Source: an uncultured Raoultella sp. (GTDB lineage: Bacteria; Pseudomonadota; Gammaproteobacteria; Enterobacterales; Enterobacteriaceae). From it: 31,542 nt of DNA. Position numbers and translations under genes: made by a program. A model generated the notes under the pieces. That model was given only the letters and a program-made list of their open reading frames with translations. It searched no databases and was not told where the DNA came from. The DNA is taken from contig CAAEVH010000061.1 of the NCBI GenBank assembly GCA_900759445.1, positions 1-31,542 of the forward strand, written 5' to 3'. Shown one piece after another: positions 8,950 to 18,771 of the stretch (the first letter of the stretch is position 1; each line of letters opens with the position of its first letter).

Positions 8950-8959
8950 GAGAGTAAAG

Positions 8960-9397
8960 ATGGATACGCTCGCTGCTATCAGCCGCTGGCTTGGCAAACA
9001 GCATGTGATTACCTGGTGCGTTGCCAGCGAGGAAGAGCTGTGGTGCGCCAATGCGTTCTATGTGTATGACTCGCAAAACGTCGCCTTCTATCTCCTCAGT
9101 GATGACAATACCCGCCACGGGCAGATGACCGGCCAGCGTGCAAAGGTCGCCGGCACCGTAAATGGCCAGCCGAAAACCGTTGCCCGTATTCGCGGCGTCC
9201 AGTTCAAAGGTGAAATTCGTCGTCTTTCAGGTGATGAGGAAGCGGTGATGCGCGCGCGGTACGTCACCCGCTTTCCGATCGCCAGGATGCTGCGGGCGCC
9301 GGTCTGGGAAATCCGTCCGGATGAGCTCAAGTTCACCGATAACACGCTGGGGTTCGGCACCAAGTTACACTGGCTACGTCATTCCGATAGCGAGTGA
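8960..9397 (+). CDS. yhbP: YhbP, UPF0306 split-barrel flavin-binding-like protein
   Basis: The protein has 145 residues, close to E. coli YhbP (147). It begins [20 protein letters not shown] and has the pattern of the pyridoxamine-phosphate-oxidase-like FMN split barrel: a [11 protein letters not shown] strand, then [14 protein letters not shown] and a [20 protein letters not shown] stretch. Its role is unknown. GGAG at 8949-8952 precedes the ATG. yhbO, which follows in E. coli, is absent here, and yraR comes next. Confidence 0.92.
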   Translation: MDTLAAISRWLGKQHVITWCVASEEELWCANAFYVYDSQNVAFYLLSDDNTRHGQMTGQRAKVAGTVNGQPKTVARIRGVQFKGEIRRLSGDEEAVMRARYVTRFPIARMLRAPVWEIRPDELKFTDNTLGFGTKLHWLRHSDSE

Positions 9398-9490
9398 AAG
9401 CCCGTAACGGACGTGCAGAGTCCCATCTTTCCCACATACTCTTGTTATCGCGGCGTCCGCCGCTGAAGGGCTGATTTTTCAGGGGGCATA

Positions 9491-10135
9491 ATGAGCCAGG
9501 TGCTAATAACAGGGGCTACCGGATTAGTTGGTGGGCACTTACTTCGAATGCTGATCCAGGCGCCGGGCATTGCGGCGATAACCGCAGCGACCCGCCGCCC
9601 GCTGGCGGATGCCGAGGGCGTGCTGAATCCTCATGCGCCTCAGTTGAGTGATGCGCTGGCGCAGGTTGTTGACCCCGTCGATATCGTGTTTTGCTGCCTG
9701 GGGACCACGTTGCGAGACGCGGGCAGTAAAGCCGCCTTCATTCAGGCTGACTACCGGCTGGTGGTGGATACGGCGCTCACCGGGCTACGGCTGGGCGCAA
9801 AGCACATGCTGGTGGTCAGCGCGATGGGGGCCAATCCGCATTCGATGTTCTTCTACAACCGCGTTAAAGGCGAAATGGAAGAGGCGCTGCGCGCGCAGCC
9901 GTGGACGCGTCTGACGATTTTGCGACCGTCGATGCTGCTGGGCGATCGAGAGCAAAAAAGGGCCAATGAAGCGGTGCTGGCGCCATTGTTCCGACTGCTG
10001 CCGGGAAACTGGAAATCTATCCATGCCCATGAGGTGGCGCAGGCGATGCTTAGCGAAGCGCTGACCCCAGGCCGGGAAGGCGTGACGATTCTGCCATCGG
10101 CAAAACTGCGTGAAATTGCGGCCAGCGAAGCGTAG
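9491..10135 (+). CDS. yraR: YraR, NAD(P)-binding atypical short-chain dehydrogenase-like protein
   Basis: The protein has 214 residues. The N-terminal dinucleotide motif is GATGLVG (residues 8-14) and an active-site-like YxxxK is Y122-K126 ([10 protein letters not shown]). It resembles the HTATIP2/YwnB type of atypical SDR proteins; the substrate is unknown. A strong ribosome site AGGGGGC precedes ATG 9491. It runs in the same direction as yraQ, 42 bp apart, probably as one transcript. Confidence 0.93.
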   Translation: MSQVLITGATGLVGGHLLRMLIQAPGIAAITAATRRPLADAEGVLNPHAPQLSDALAQVVDPVDIVFCCLGTTLRDAGSKAAFIQADYRLVVDTALTGLRLGAKHMLVVSAMGANPHSMFFYNRVKGEMEEALRAQPWTRLTILRPSMLLGDREQKRANEAVLAPLFRLLPGNWKSIHAHEVAQAMLSEALTPGREGVTILPSAKLREIAASEA

Positions 10136-10177
10136 TATTCTGCGCTTCACATCACCACATCTTTCCTGGGGAATGCT

Positions 10178-11215
10178 ATGGCTGGTCAGTCTTCATCTCA
10201 GGCGGCATCACCGTTTCAATGGTGGAAACCCGCGCTCTTTTTTCTCGTTGTCATCGTTGGCCTGTGGTTCGTCAAATGGCAGCCTTACTATGGCAAGGCG
10301 TTTACGGCCGCAGAAACGCACAGTATCGGTAAATCGATCCTCGCCCAGGCCGATGCCAATCCGTTCAAAGCGGCATGGGACTACGCGGCGGTCTACTTCC
10401 TGGCGGTCTGGAAAGCGGCGGTGCTGGGCGTCCTGCTTGGTTCGCTGATTCAGGTGCTGATCCCGCGCGACTGGCTGCTGCGTACGTTGGGCCAGTCTCG
10501 ATTTCGCGGTACGCTCTCAGGCGTGCTGTTTTCTCTGCCCGGTATGATGTGTACTTGCTGCGCCGCACCGGTTGCGGCGGGAATGCGTAAGCAGCAGGTA
10601 TCTATGGGCGGCGCACTGGCGTTCTGGATGGGCAACCCGTTGCTGAATCCGGCAACGCTGGTGTTTATGGGGTTTGTGCTGGGCTGGCAGTTTGCGTTGA
10701 TTCGCCTGGTTGCCGGGCTGGCAACGGTGTTGATCGTGGCGACGCTGGTGCAAAAATGGGTCAAAGAGGCGGCAACGCAACCGTCAGATCTTCCGGCTGT
10801 CGGTGATACCGCGCAGGGACCTTTTTTCTCCCGCTGGCTGAGGGCGCTCTGGACCCTGTTCTGGAATACTATTCCGGTCTATATTCTGGCGGTCCTGGTG
10901 CTGGGGGCGGCGCGCGTCTGGCTGTTCCCGCATGCCGATGGCGTGGTGGGGAATACCCTGTTCTGGGTGGTGGCGATGGCGATAGCCGGCTGTCTGTTTG
11001 TCATCCCTACTGCGGCGGAGATCCCTATCGTCCAGACCATGATGCTGGCGGGAATGGGGTTTGCCCCGGCGCTGGCGCTGCTCATCACGTTGCCTGCGGT
11101 CAGCGTGCCGTCGTTGATTATGTTGCGTAAGGCTTTTCCGGCGAAAGCGCTGTGGCTGACCGGTGGGCTGGTGGCGCTATGTGGTGCGGTGGTTGGCGGA
11201 CTGGCGTTACTCTGA
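10178..11215 (+). CDS. yraQ: YraQ, predicted inner-membrane permease (DUF318 family)
   Basis: The protein has 345 residues and about eight to ten hydrophobic segments. A cysteine cluster C125, C127, C128 occurs in PGMMCTCCAAPVAAGMR, followed by GNPLLNPATL, the hallmark of DUF318 permeases. A second half-repeat shows PTAAEIPIVQTMMLAGMGFAPA. The transported substrate is unknown; relatives are sometimes linked to metals or metalloids through the cysteines, which is inference. The start ATG 10178 has GGGGA just upstream. A REP-like hairpin and then a terminator follow. Confidence 0.93.
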   Translation: MAGQSSSQAASPFQWWKPALFFLVVIVGLWFVKWQPYYGKAFTAAETHSIGKSILAQADANPFKAAWDYAAVYFLAVWKAAVLGVLLGSLIQVLIPRDWLLRTLGQSRFRGTLSGVLFSLPGMMCTCCAAPVAAGMRKQQVSMGGALAFWMGNPLLNPATLVFMGFVLGWQFALIRLVAGLATVLIVATLVQKWVKEAATQPSDLPAVGDTAQGPFFSRWLRALWTLFWNTIPVYILAVLVLGAARVWLFPHADGVVGNTLFWVVAMAIAGCLFVIPTAAEIPIVQTMMLAGMGFAPALALLITLPAVSVPSLIMLRKAFPAKALWLTGGLVALCGAVVGGLALL

Positions 11216-11221
11216 TGAAAT

Positions 11222-11249
11222 CCCGGGCTGCGGCTAACGCCTTGCCCGG
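11222..11249. repeat. Single REP-like palindrome after yraQ
   Basis: CCCGGGCTGCGGC and GCCTTGCCCGG form a REP-like imperfect hairpin 7 bp after the yraQ stop, just before the terminator. Confidence 0.5.
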
Positions 11250-11256
11250 TTAGTCA

Positions 11257-11290
11257 CCCGGCTCAGCATTGCGCGAGCCGGGACTATTTT
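11257..11290 (+). terminator. Terminator of yraR-yraQ
   Basis: A perfect 8-bp stem CCCGGCTC (11257-11264) / GAGCCGGG (11275-11282) is followed by ACTATTTTT. It lies between the convergent genes yraQ and dolP. Confidence 0.8.
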
Positions 11291-11296
11291 TGCTAC

Positions 11297-11872
11297 TTAC
11301 TTGATATAGGTAAAGGCGGTGGTCACGCGCGACACGCCGCTGACCCGGCTGGCGATATCTGCCGCCGCACGGCCTTCACGGTCCGTGACCAGACCCATCA
11401 GGAACACTTCGCCATTCTCGGTCGTTACTTTGACGTTTGACGATTTGACCTGATCGGTGCCCAGCAGCTGAGAGCGTACTTTTGTGGTAATCCAGGTATC
11501 GGAAGAGGCGGTACCTAAACCAATCGGCTGGCCCTGACGTACTTCGTTAAAGACTTCCGTTGTCCCTTCGACGCCCATCGCAATTTGTTTCGCGCGCGCG
11601 GAGAGATCCGCCACCGGAGACTGACCGGTCAGCAGGACTTTGCCCTGATAGGCGGTAACGTTAATCCGGGCCTGTTTCTTAATTTGCTCGTCTTTCGACA
11701 GCGCGCTGTTGACGCGCAGTTCCAGCGTACTGTCATCAACCTGAGTACCTACCGTACGCGGGTCCGTGGCGGCTTTGGTGCCGACAGCTGCCGTTCCGAC
11801 TACCGCTGCGGCAACGCATCCTTGTAGCAGTAGCGCAGAAAGAATGATGGCGAGGGGCGAGAGAGCCTTCAT
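11297..11872 (-). CDS. dolP: DolP (YraP), dual BON-domain outer-membrane lipoprotein
   Basis: The protein has 191 residues. A lipoprotein signal ends at LLQGC (C19), followed by an Ala/Val-rich stretch. Two BON domains follow, about residues 45-115 (VDDSTLELRVNSALSKDE through TTEVFNEVRQG) and 123-190 (SDTWITTKVRSQLLG to the C-terminus). In E. coli DolP binds anionic phospholipid at the division site, supports the Bam complex and helps outer-membrane integrity. It is the last gene of the leftward lpoA-yraN-diaA-dolP group, 9 bp after diaA. An extra stress promoter is known in E. coli; I could not place one confidently here. Confidence 0.96.
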   Translation of the reverse strand: MKALSPLAIILSALLLQGCVAAAVVGTAAVGTKAATDPRTVGTQVDDSTLELRVNSALSKDEQIKKQARINVTAYQGKVLLTGQSPVADLSARAKQIAMGVEGTTEVFNEVRQGQPIGLGTASSDTWITTKVRSQLLGTDQVKSSNVKVTTENGEVFLMGLVTDREGRAAADIASRVSGVSRVTTAFTYIK

Positions 11873-11881
11873 GTGTTCTCC

Positions 11882-12472
11882 TTAATCGTCCTGGTGTGGA
11901 AAAAGCGTGTTATCAATCAAATCGCACAGGCAGTTAACGGTGAGCATATGCATTTCCTGAATTCGCGCGCTGCGATGAGACGGAATGCGGATTTCGACAT
12001 CCTGCTGGCCCAGCAGGCCAGCCAGCTCACCGCCGTCGTAGCCGGTGAGTGCGACGATGGTCATATCGCGGGTGACGGCAGCTTCAACGGCTTTCACGAT
12101 GTCCCGACTATTGCCGCGCGTGGAAATGGCCAGCAGAACATCACCTGCATGGCCTAACGCGCGAACCTGCTTGGCGTAGATTTCGTCGTGCAGGCGATCG
12201 TTGGCAATTGCGGTTAAGACCACATTATCGGTATTTAGTGCAATGGCGGGTAAACCAGGACGCTCTGTTTCAAAACGATTAATCATGCTGGCAGCAAAAT
12301 GCTGTGCGTTGGCGGCAGAGGTGCCATTGCCACAACAGAGGATTTTGTTGCCATTGAGCAGCGACTGTACCAGGGTCAAGGCCGCACGGGAGATGGCATC
12401 CGGGAGAGCTTCCGCTGCTGCAATTTGGGTTTGAATGCTTTCAGTAAAGCAGGCTTTAATTCTATCGAGCAC
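11882..12472 (-). CDS. diaA: DiaA, DnaA-binding replication initiation factor (SIS domain)
   Basis: The protein has 196 residues from GTG 12472 (reads [12 protein letters not shown]), the same length as E. coli DiaA, which also starts with GTG. AAGGGA lies directly upstream; an ATG extension to 12505 adds residues not in E. coli and lacks that site. The SIS fold is visible: [20 protein letters not shown] (phosphosugar-type loop), [19 protein letters not shown] and [16 protein letters not shown]. DiaA forms a tetramer that binds several DnaA molecules and promotes timely initiation at oriC. It lies 22 bp after yraN. Confidence 0.96.
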   Translation of the reverse strand: MLDRIKACFTESIQTQIAAAEALPDAISRAALTLVQSLLNGNKILCCGNGTSAANAQHFAASMINRFETERPGLPAIALNTDNVVLTAIANDRLHDEIYAKQVRALGHAGDVLLAISTRGNSRDIVKAVEAAVTRDMTIVALTGYDGGELAGLLGQQDVEIRIPSHRSARIQEMHMLTVNCLCDLIDNTLFPHQDD

Positions 12473-12494
12473 GGGATCCCTTAATTCATTTACG

Positions 12495-12881
12495 CTATTC
12501 GCCAAAGGCGTTTCTCAGCCATTGGATGTCGTTTCCGGTGAAGGCTACCACATCGAAACGGCAATCCACAGTGTCAAAGCTCCCATTCTGCCGGGAGAGC
12601 CACAGGCGAGCAGCCTGGAGGAGTCTTTGTTGTTTTTTTTGCGTGACGCTGGAGGCGGCATCCCCGTAGCTTGCGCTGCGCCGATAGCGCACTTCCACAA
12701 AAACGGTTACCGCGCCATCGCGCATGATGAGGTCAATTTCACCGCCCCGCTCACGGGCGTTGGCGGCGATAAAATGCAGCCCCCGGCTTTCCAGCCACCG
12801 GCGAGCCTGGTTTTCCCAGGCATCTCCGGTCTGTTTGGTTAGTTGGCTGCGACGATCTGTCCGTGTTGGTACTTGAGCCAT
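12495..12881 (-). CDS. yraN: YraN, UPF0102 nuclease-fold protein
   Basis: The protein has 128 residues (E. coli 131). The conserved UPF0102 pattern is [16 protein letters not shown], then [12 protein letters not shown] and [14 protein letters not shown], which forms a PD-(D/E)XK-like core (D in EIDLI, E-V-R in VEVRYR). It is predicted to act on nucleic acid; the function is unknown. The start ATG 12881 lies inside the 3' end of lpoA (43-nt overlap), so translation is probably coupled. Confidence 0.95.
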   Translation of the reverse strand: MAQVPTRTDRRSQLTKQTGDAWENQARRWLESRGLHFIAANARERGGEIDLIMRDGAVTVFVEVRYRRSASYGDAASSVTQKKQQRLLQAARLWLSRQNGSFDTVDCRFDVVAFTGNDIQWLRNAFGE

Positions 12882-14947
12882 GACAATTTCCTGTTGATCA
12901 CGCAGTCCTGCGTGGCCGTCAGATCGCCGGTGTTACCGTTCAGCTCGAAGCCCGGCGTCTGGCGCATCTGGGCGAAATGGTTAGCCAGAGACCAGGCATC
13001 CGCGCCCATTGCATACAGGCGAGCCAGTGAATAATCGTTGCGCACGGCGGAGAGCGCCTGCTGCATCAGCGCCGGGTTGCTGCCGGCCAGCATCGGGATC
13101 TCACTATACTGCAAACCTTCCATCTCCAGGCGGAAATCTGGGCCGGCAGTGCCCTGGGCGCTACGGGAGCTGGCGTACAGGGTGACATTGCTCTGGCTGC
13201 CGTTGCGCAGGGCGATCATCGGTTTGATATAGGCAATCTGTTCCGGCGTCGCCAGGATCCAGGCGGAGTCGACGCCGCCGCTACTGCTGGTCGGGACATC
13301 TTCCGGGTTGCCGAGGCTGCTGTCAGACGCTGACGGCAGCGTAGAAACGGGCGTTCCGCTCAGAGAGATACCGCTGTTGACGCTGGATTTCAGCTCAGAA
13401 GCTGAACCAAAGCGCTGCTGCAGAACGGTTCCGCCACCCAGTTTTAACCACTCGTTGGCAAAGGCGTTCACCACGCGATCGCCGAGCGAGCCGCGAGGCG
13501 CCAGCAGCAGCGGCGTTTGTTTGCCCTGATCGTGAATATGGCGCGCCGCGTCACGGGCTTCATCTTCCGGCGAGAGGGCGAAATAGCAAATATTGGCGCG
13601 ATTTTCGACTTTCTCCGGCTGGTTCAGCGCCAGCACGTTGAGCGAGGTGTTGCTCTTGATGACCTCCTCGACGTTATCTTTGAGCAGCGGGCCGACGACG
13701 AGGGTGGCGCCATCCTGCTGTACCTGCGCGAGCAGCTGACTCATTGGTTGCGTGGTGGTGTCGTAAATTTTCAGTTCAGCCGAAGGATTGGCCGGGGTGG
13801 TGGCAACCGGCTGGGCCTGCGGTGCGCTGACCGCAGGTTGTGCGGTCGTCGCGGCGGCGTCGCTGGTGGCTGACTGCTCCGGCGCAGCCGCGGCCTGAGT
13901 GGCGGCCGCTGCCGTCACCGGAGCCGGCGCCCGATCGGCCGCTGGCGCCTGAACAGGGACCGGCGCGGTATTGGCTGAGGTCAGGTCGCCCACTTCCGTC
14001 TGCGAAGGGCTCACGACGTCGCTACTGGCGACATTGGCGGCCTGCGCAACCTGGGCAGGAACGGCGCTTCCGGCGACGGTCGGCGCGCCATTTTTCGCCG
14101 CTTCAAAGCCTTGCTGGATGGTACGGCCGAAGACCGCGGCCTGGCCGTTGAGCGGCAGCAGCAGCGCGATCTTATTGGTTGAAGCCGGTTTATAATTTTG
14201 CATATTCACCAGCGCCGTTGGCAGCATTTTCGCGCCAGGGTTCTGCGGATAGCGGGTTTGCCAGTCTTTCACGCCGGCTTTGAGTAGGGTGGGATCGTTA
14301 CGGTTGTCAAACCACATGCGTTGCAGATCCAGCCATCCCTGCAGGACGTTTTCATCGGCATTGATGATCAGCGCGTTAGCCTGATCCTGGGTCATTGAGG
14401 TGAGCGCTTTCCAGGTCGCGTCGATATTCTGCTGCTGTTGTTTCGCCTGACTCAGCAGCGGCTGCTGGGCGATCAGGGCACGCAGCAGCGTAATTGACGG
14501 GCGGCCCTGGCTGGCATCAATCTGCGCCTGCCAGTATCGCGGCTGCTGATTGTGCTCAAAACTGGCGGGATCGAGCTTCGCCAGCAGCGCCTGAGCGCCC
14601 TGGAAATCGTTCTGCGCCAGCTTCACTTCGACGGCCAGCAGAGATTGCTCGCGGGCCTGGGTACCGTTGAGATTAGACGGCAGCTGGTTGAACAGGTCGA
14701 TGGCCTGCTGCTTTTTGCCTTCCTGTAACAGTGCACGAATGGCGAGTAATTGCCAGTTGGTCTTGCTATCATTCGAGCTTTGCTGCATTTGCTGTAGGTA
14801 GTAACTGGAATCTGCCTGTGCCGTACCCTGTAAAAACGCCGTGCTTTGATCCGGGGTATGGGTGCCGCAGCCAGCGAAGATCAAAGCAGCCAGCAGTACG
14901 GGCAGACAACGCGCGGGTTTAGAACGAAGAAATGTTGACGGTACCAT
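12839..14947 (-). CDS. lpoA: LpoA, outer-membrane lipoprotein activator of PBP1A
   Basis: The protein has 702 residues from ATG 14947 ([15 protein letters not shown]); the longer ORF from 15022 is not needed. The signal ends in LIFAGC with lipid-bearing C27. Residues about 30-250 form the N-terminal TPR-like domain, and about 258-286 plus 390-702 the periplasmic-binding-protein-like C domain. E. coli LpoA is 678 residues. A low-complexity Ala/Pro/Gln/Thr linker (about 287-389) is longer here. LpoA reaches through the periplasm to activate PBP1A transpeptidation. It is divergent from rsmI across 63 bp and first in the leftward operon. Confidence 0.97.
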   Translation of the reverse strand: MVPSTFLRSKPARCLPVLLAALIFAGCGTHTPDQSTAFLQGTAQADSSYYLQQMQQSSNDSKTNWQLLAIRALLQEGKKQQAIDLFNQLPSNLNGTQAREQSLLAVEVKLAQNDFQGAQALLAKLDPASFEHNQQPRYWQAQIDASQGRPSITLLRALIAQQPLLSQAKQQQQNIDATWKALTSMTQDQANALIINADENVLQGWLDLQRMWFDNRNDPTLLKAGVKDWQTRYPQNPGAKMLPTALVNMQNYKPASTNKIALLLPLNGQAAVFGRTIQQGFEAAKNGAPTVAGSAVPAQVAQAANVASSDVVSPSQTEVGDLTSANTAPVPVQAPAADRAPAPVTAAAATQAAAAPEQSATSDAAATTAQPAVSAPQAQPVATTPANPSAELKIYDTTTQPMSQLLAQVQQDGATLVVGPLLKDNVEEVIKSNTSLNVLALNQPEKVENRANICYFALSPEDEARDAARHIHDQGKQTPLLLAPRGSLGDRVVNAFANEWLKLGGGTVLQQRFGSASELKSSVNSGISLSGTPVSTLPSASDSSLGNPEDVPTSSSGGVDSAWILATPEQIAYIKPMIALRNGSQSNVTLYASSRSAQGTAGPDFRLEMEGLQYSEIPMLAGSNPALMQQALSAVRNDYSLARLYAMGADAWSLANHFAQMRQTPGFELNGNTGDLTATQDCVINRKLSWLKYQHGQIVAAN

Positions 14948-15010
14948 ATGTATCCAGTGATATTTTTTTGGCTCAATGCTCAATATTAATTCGGCAATAC
15001 GGACGAGACA

Positions 15011-15871
15011 ATGAAACAACACGAATCAGCAGATAATTCTCAGGGGCAGCTCTATATTGTGCCCACTCCGATCGGAAATCTGTCTGATATCACGCAGCGT
15101 GCCCTGGAAGTGTTACAAGCCGTTGATTTAGTTGCCGCGGAAGACACCCGCCACACCGGTTTGCTGCTCCAGCATTTTGCGATTAACGCCCGTTTATTTG
15201 CGCTGCACGACCATAATGAACAGCAAAAAGCTGAAACACTTCTGGCGAAATTAAAAGACGGGCAGAACATTGCGCTGGTGTCTGACGCCGGGACTCCGCT
15301 GATCAACGATCCTGGCTATCACCTGGTACGGGCCTGTCGCGAGGCAAATATCCGCGTGGTGCCGCTTCCGGGCCCCTGTGCCGCCATTGCTGCGCTCAGC
15401 GCGGCAGGCCTGCCTTCCGATCGTTTCTGCTATGAAGGGTTCCTGCCGGCAAAATCAAAAGGGCGTCGCGATACGCTGAAGGCGCTGGAAGAAGAGCCGC
15501 GTACGATTATCTTTTACGAATCAACCCACCGTTTACTGGAAAGCCTGGAAGATATCTGCACGGTGCTGGGAGAGTCCCGCTATGTGGTGCTGGCGCGCGA
15601 GCTGACCAAAACCTGGGAATCCATTCACGGTGCGCCAATTGGCGAGCTGCTGGCGTGGGTGAAAGAGGATGAGAACCGGCGTAAAGGCGAGATGGTACTG
15701 ATCGTCGAAGGATTTAAAGCGCAGGAAGAGGCCCTGCCCGCAGACGCGCTGCGTACGCTGGCCCTGCTGCAGGCGGAGCTGCCGCTGAAAAAAGCCGCCG
15801 CGCTGGCCGCTGAAATTCACGGCGTGAAGAAAAATGCGCTGTATAAATATGCGCTGGAGCAGCAGGGATAA
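15011..15871 (+). CDS. rsmI: RsmI, 16S rRNA C1402 2'-O-methyltransferase
   Basis: The protein has 286 residues, the same length as the E. coli enzyme. The tetrapyrrole-methylase fold is clear: [20 protein letters not shown] at the N-terminus, [36 protein letters not shown] and [20 protein letters not shown]. It uses S-adenosylmethionine to methylate the ribose of C1402 in the 30S decoding centre. It diverges from lpoA and is followed by a GC-rich hairpin. Confidence 0.97.
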   Translation: MKQHESADNSQGQLYIVPTPIGNLSDITQRALEVLQAVDLVAAEDTRHTGLLLQHFAINARLFALHDHNEQQKAETLLAKLKDGQNIALVSDAGTPLINDPGYHLVRACREANIRVVPLPGPCAAIAALSAAGLPSDRFCYEGFLPAKSKGRRDTLKALEEEPRTIIFYESTHRLLESLEDICTVLGESRYVVLARELTKTWESIHGAPIGELLAWVKEDENRRKGEMVLIVEGFKAQEEALPADALRTLALLQAELPLKKAAALAAEIHGVKKNALYKYALEQQG

Positions 15872-15877
15872 GAGACA

Positions 15878-15908
15878 GGCCCGGGAACACCGGGCCATTG
15901 ATCTTATT
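15878..15908. terminator. Likely terminator between convergent rsmI and the glycosidase gene
   Basis: The stem GGCCCGG (15878-15884) / CCGGGCC (15890-15896) has a 5-nt loop and is followed on the plus strand by ATTGATCTTATTT, a broken T tract. The minus-strand side lacks a good T run, so it is better for rsmI than for the glycosidase gene. Confidence 0.6.
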
Positions 15909-17793
15909 TGATCGGCGTGGCTTCAAAAACCAGCGTTTGTAGCGGCTGTAGCGTAATCACCACGGCGTCCTGATAATGCTCCGGAACCGTTGGGTTACTG
16001 CCGTAGCGAGCGGTCAGGGTGAACCGGGTTGCTTCGCCTTGAGGAATTTCAAAGTCCTTTGTCAGATTCAGGTAGTAACTTTGCGGTTTATCAGAAGGGT
16101 TACGCAGTCCCAGTATCGCCTTGTCTTTGCTCCAGGATGCCCAGCCATATACCTCAAGTGCCGTCGGATCGCCGCCGACCCAGTGTGTGTCCACCAGCAC
16201 GTGGGCATTTTCACGCGACCATTTAGCGGCCTCTGCCAGAACGTCCCACTTGGCTTTGTTCAACATGGATGGCGTGATGTACAGCTCTTGTAGCTGGGTC
16301 CCCGTCGCGAAATAGCTCCACACCTGATCGGCAAAATCGCCGTCGGTCTGTACTTTTTCCAGTCCGTAATAGGCATTTTCTGCACTGACAATGCCATGGT
16401 ACATCAAGGAATTAAGTGGGAATAACGGCCCCTTTCTCACGATTGAGCGCCAGGTTTCCGCGTCGCGATAGGTCATCCACTGCTGTACCGGCGTTCCGGG
16501 ACCGTACAGATTGATATCATCGCCCTGGCGCCAGATCGAATCGGCATAGAACAGCCATGACGGGCTGGCATCGGTGCCGGTCGTCAGGTTGATAAACAGG
16601 TTCGGGTTTGCGCTACGCATGTTGTGTAGCAGGGCGATGGAGGCATCAAAATCGGAAGCAAACGGGCTACCCTTAATATGTGAGTTGGCGTTGCCCATGC
16701 CGTCCAGTTTGAAGGAGGTGATGTGTTCGTTCTTAATCAGACTGGCGATCTGTTCATTGAAGTTCTTGAAATAACGAGGCCCGGAGAGCGCAAATTTACC
16801 GTCGACCGTTTCAAAACCATACTCTTTGGCATGAGAGACGCGAATATCGCGCGGTTTATTGTAGCCGCCCCACGGTGAGAGCCATAAACCGACGGAACTA
16901 TGCAGGCTGTCCGCTTTCTCCCTGACCTTACCGAAACCCTGACTGAATGCCGGGCCAAATAGCCATCTTCCGGTACGATCGTCCCAGCCATCATCCAGCA
17001 GGAAGGCATCGAGAGGTACGCCGCGGCCGGTAATAAACGCTTTATTCCATTCATCCATACGTCCCAGCACGTCCTGCTCGGTGTAGGTGGTAAAGAAGCC
17101 GATGTCCATCCAGCTATTGTAGTGGAGGTAGGGTTTATAAGGCCGTGGGCGAACGGCATCGATAAACTGGTTGACGCTGCGGCGCAGCTGGCTGGTTTCT
17201 GCCACGGTGCCAAACCAGGTGGTGTAGCTCACCGGCGTTTCTGGCTGAACGGGCGTTTTAAGTTCAACGTTAAGGTTGGTGGTGCCTTCATAGGCATAAG
17301 TATTGACGACAGGTTTATTCGGCAACATGAAAAACGTATCGGCAATAATCGGTGAACTGTTAATAGCGCCATCCACGTAAGGCGCCTGTGCCTGTTTTTT
17401 GGTCGGGAAGAAGGTGATTTTCGCGACATTCCGCGCTTTGCCAACCGCGGCAATGGTGTAATTGATACTGGCGTACTTGTCTTTCAGCAAATTCAGCGTC
17501 ATGGTCACGTTGAAATCGGGATGGATGTACGTCACTACCAGCGTATTCTCTTTTTTCTCAACGCGGCTGATTTTAAAATCAGCCGTATGGATGACGGTCT
17601 CATCTGGTAGCGTCAGAAAGAATGGTTCCTGAGGCGACAACTGATGGCCGGAATGCGTATCTTTAACGACAACAGCCGAGCTGGCATCATCGAATGAGAA
17701 AGCCATATTGTCGTTATTCAGTGCATAGTTCGCTGCGAAGGCGCCCGGTGACATAAACAGGGCGAGCAACGAAACATTGAGCGCTTTTTTCAT
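15904..17793 (-). CDS. Secreted clan GH-D (GH36/GH27-like) glycosidase in the aga cluster
   Basis: The protein has 629 residues. A Sec signal peptide (MKKALNVSLLALFMSPGAFA) predicts cleavage near residue 20-21 and periplasmic location. An N-terminal beta-rich part (about 22-200) precedes a TIM-barrel region with LHYNSWMDIGFF (223-234), LLDDGWDD (265-272), GLWLSPWGGY (302-311), TSFKLDGMG (359-367) and IWRQGDD (420-426). By analogy with alpha-galactosidases, D364 is the likely nucleophile and D425 or D426 the acid/base. The substrate is not readable from sequence. Its place after kbaY in a GalNAc cluster suggests an alpha-N-acetylgalactosaminidase or alpha-galactosidase feeding the pathway. E. 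coli carries agaBCDI at this position. The ATG 17793 has AAGGA upstream with long spacing. Confidence 0.8.
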   Translation of the reverse strand: MKKALNVSLLALFMSPGAFAANYALNNDNMAFSFDDASSAVVVKDTHSGHQLSPQEPFFLTLPDETVIHTADFKISRVEKKENTLVVTYIHPDFNVTMTLNLLKDKYASINYTIAAVGKARNVAKITFFPTKKQAQAPYVDGAINSSPIIADTFFMLPNKPVVNTYAYEGTTNLNVELKTPVQPETPVSYTTWFGTVAETSQLRRSVNQFIDAVRPRPYKPYLHYNSWMDIGFFTTYTEQDVLGRMDEWNKAFITGRGVPLDAFLLDDGWDDRTGRWLFGPAFSQGFGKVREKADSLHSSVGLWLSPWGGYNKPRDIRVSHAKEYGFETVDGKFALSGPRYFKNFNEQIASLIKNEHITSFKLDGMGNANSHIKGSPFASDFDASIALLHNMRSANPNLFINLTTGTDASPSWLFYADSIWRQGDDINLYGPGTPVQQWMTYRDAETWRSIVRKGPLFPLNSLMYHGIVSAENAYYGLEKVQTDGDFADQVWSYFATGTQLQELYITPSMLNKAKWDVLAEAAKWSRENAHVLVDTHWVGGDPTALEVYGWASWSKDKAILGLRNPSDKPQSYYLNLTKDFEIPQGEATRFTLTARYGSNPTVPEHYQDAVVITLQPLQTLVFEATPIK

Positions 17794-17811
17794 GGGGCAG
17801 AGGTCCTTTAT

Positions 17812-17825
17812 TTTCGTTTTATCAG
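17812..17825. promoter_or_regulatory. Marginal AgaR-like site just before the glycosidase gene
   Basis: TTTCGTTTTATCAG agrees with the AgaR core TTTCRTTTYRTTTY at 11 of 14 positions, losing the third TTT unit. It is 18 bp from the glycosidase ATG and also overlaps the ribosome-site region. It may be a worn operator or chance. Confidence 0.3.
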
Positions 17826-17832
17826 CGGTCGT

Positions 17833-17860
17833 CAGCGTTATCCTGTCGTGAATAACGCTG
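17833..17860 (-). other. Perfect 9-bp stem-loop between kbaY and the glycosidase gene
   Basis: CAGCGTTAT (17833-17841) and ATAACGCTG (17852-17860) form a hairpin with a 10-nt loop. On the minus-strand transcript no T run follows, so it looks like an RNA stabiliser, processing site or weak attenuator rather than a simple terminator. Confidence 0.65.
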
Positions 17861-17886
17861 GGGGGCAGGGCCGCCTGAGAAAGCTA

Positions 17887-18771
<885 letters not shown>

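Noticed and set aside
13840..14195. Several short plus-strand ORFs opposite the LpoA linker
   Set aside because: They arise from the GC-rich Ala/Pro codons of the lpoA linker and have no homology signs.
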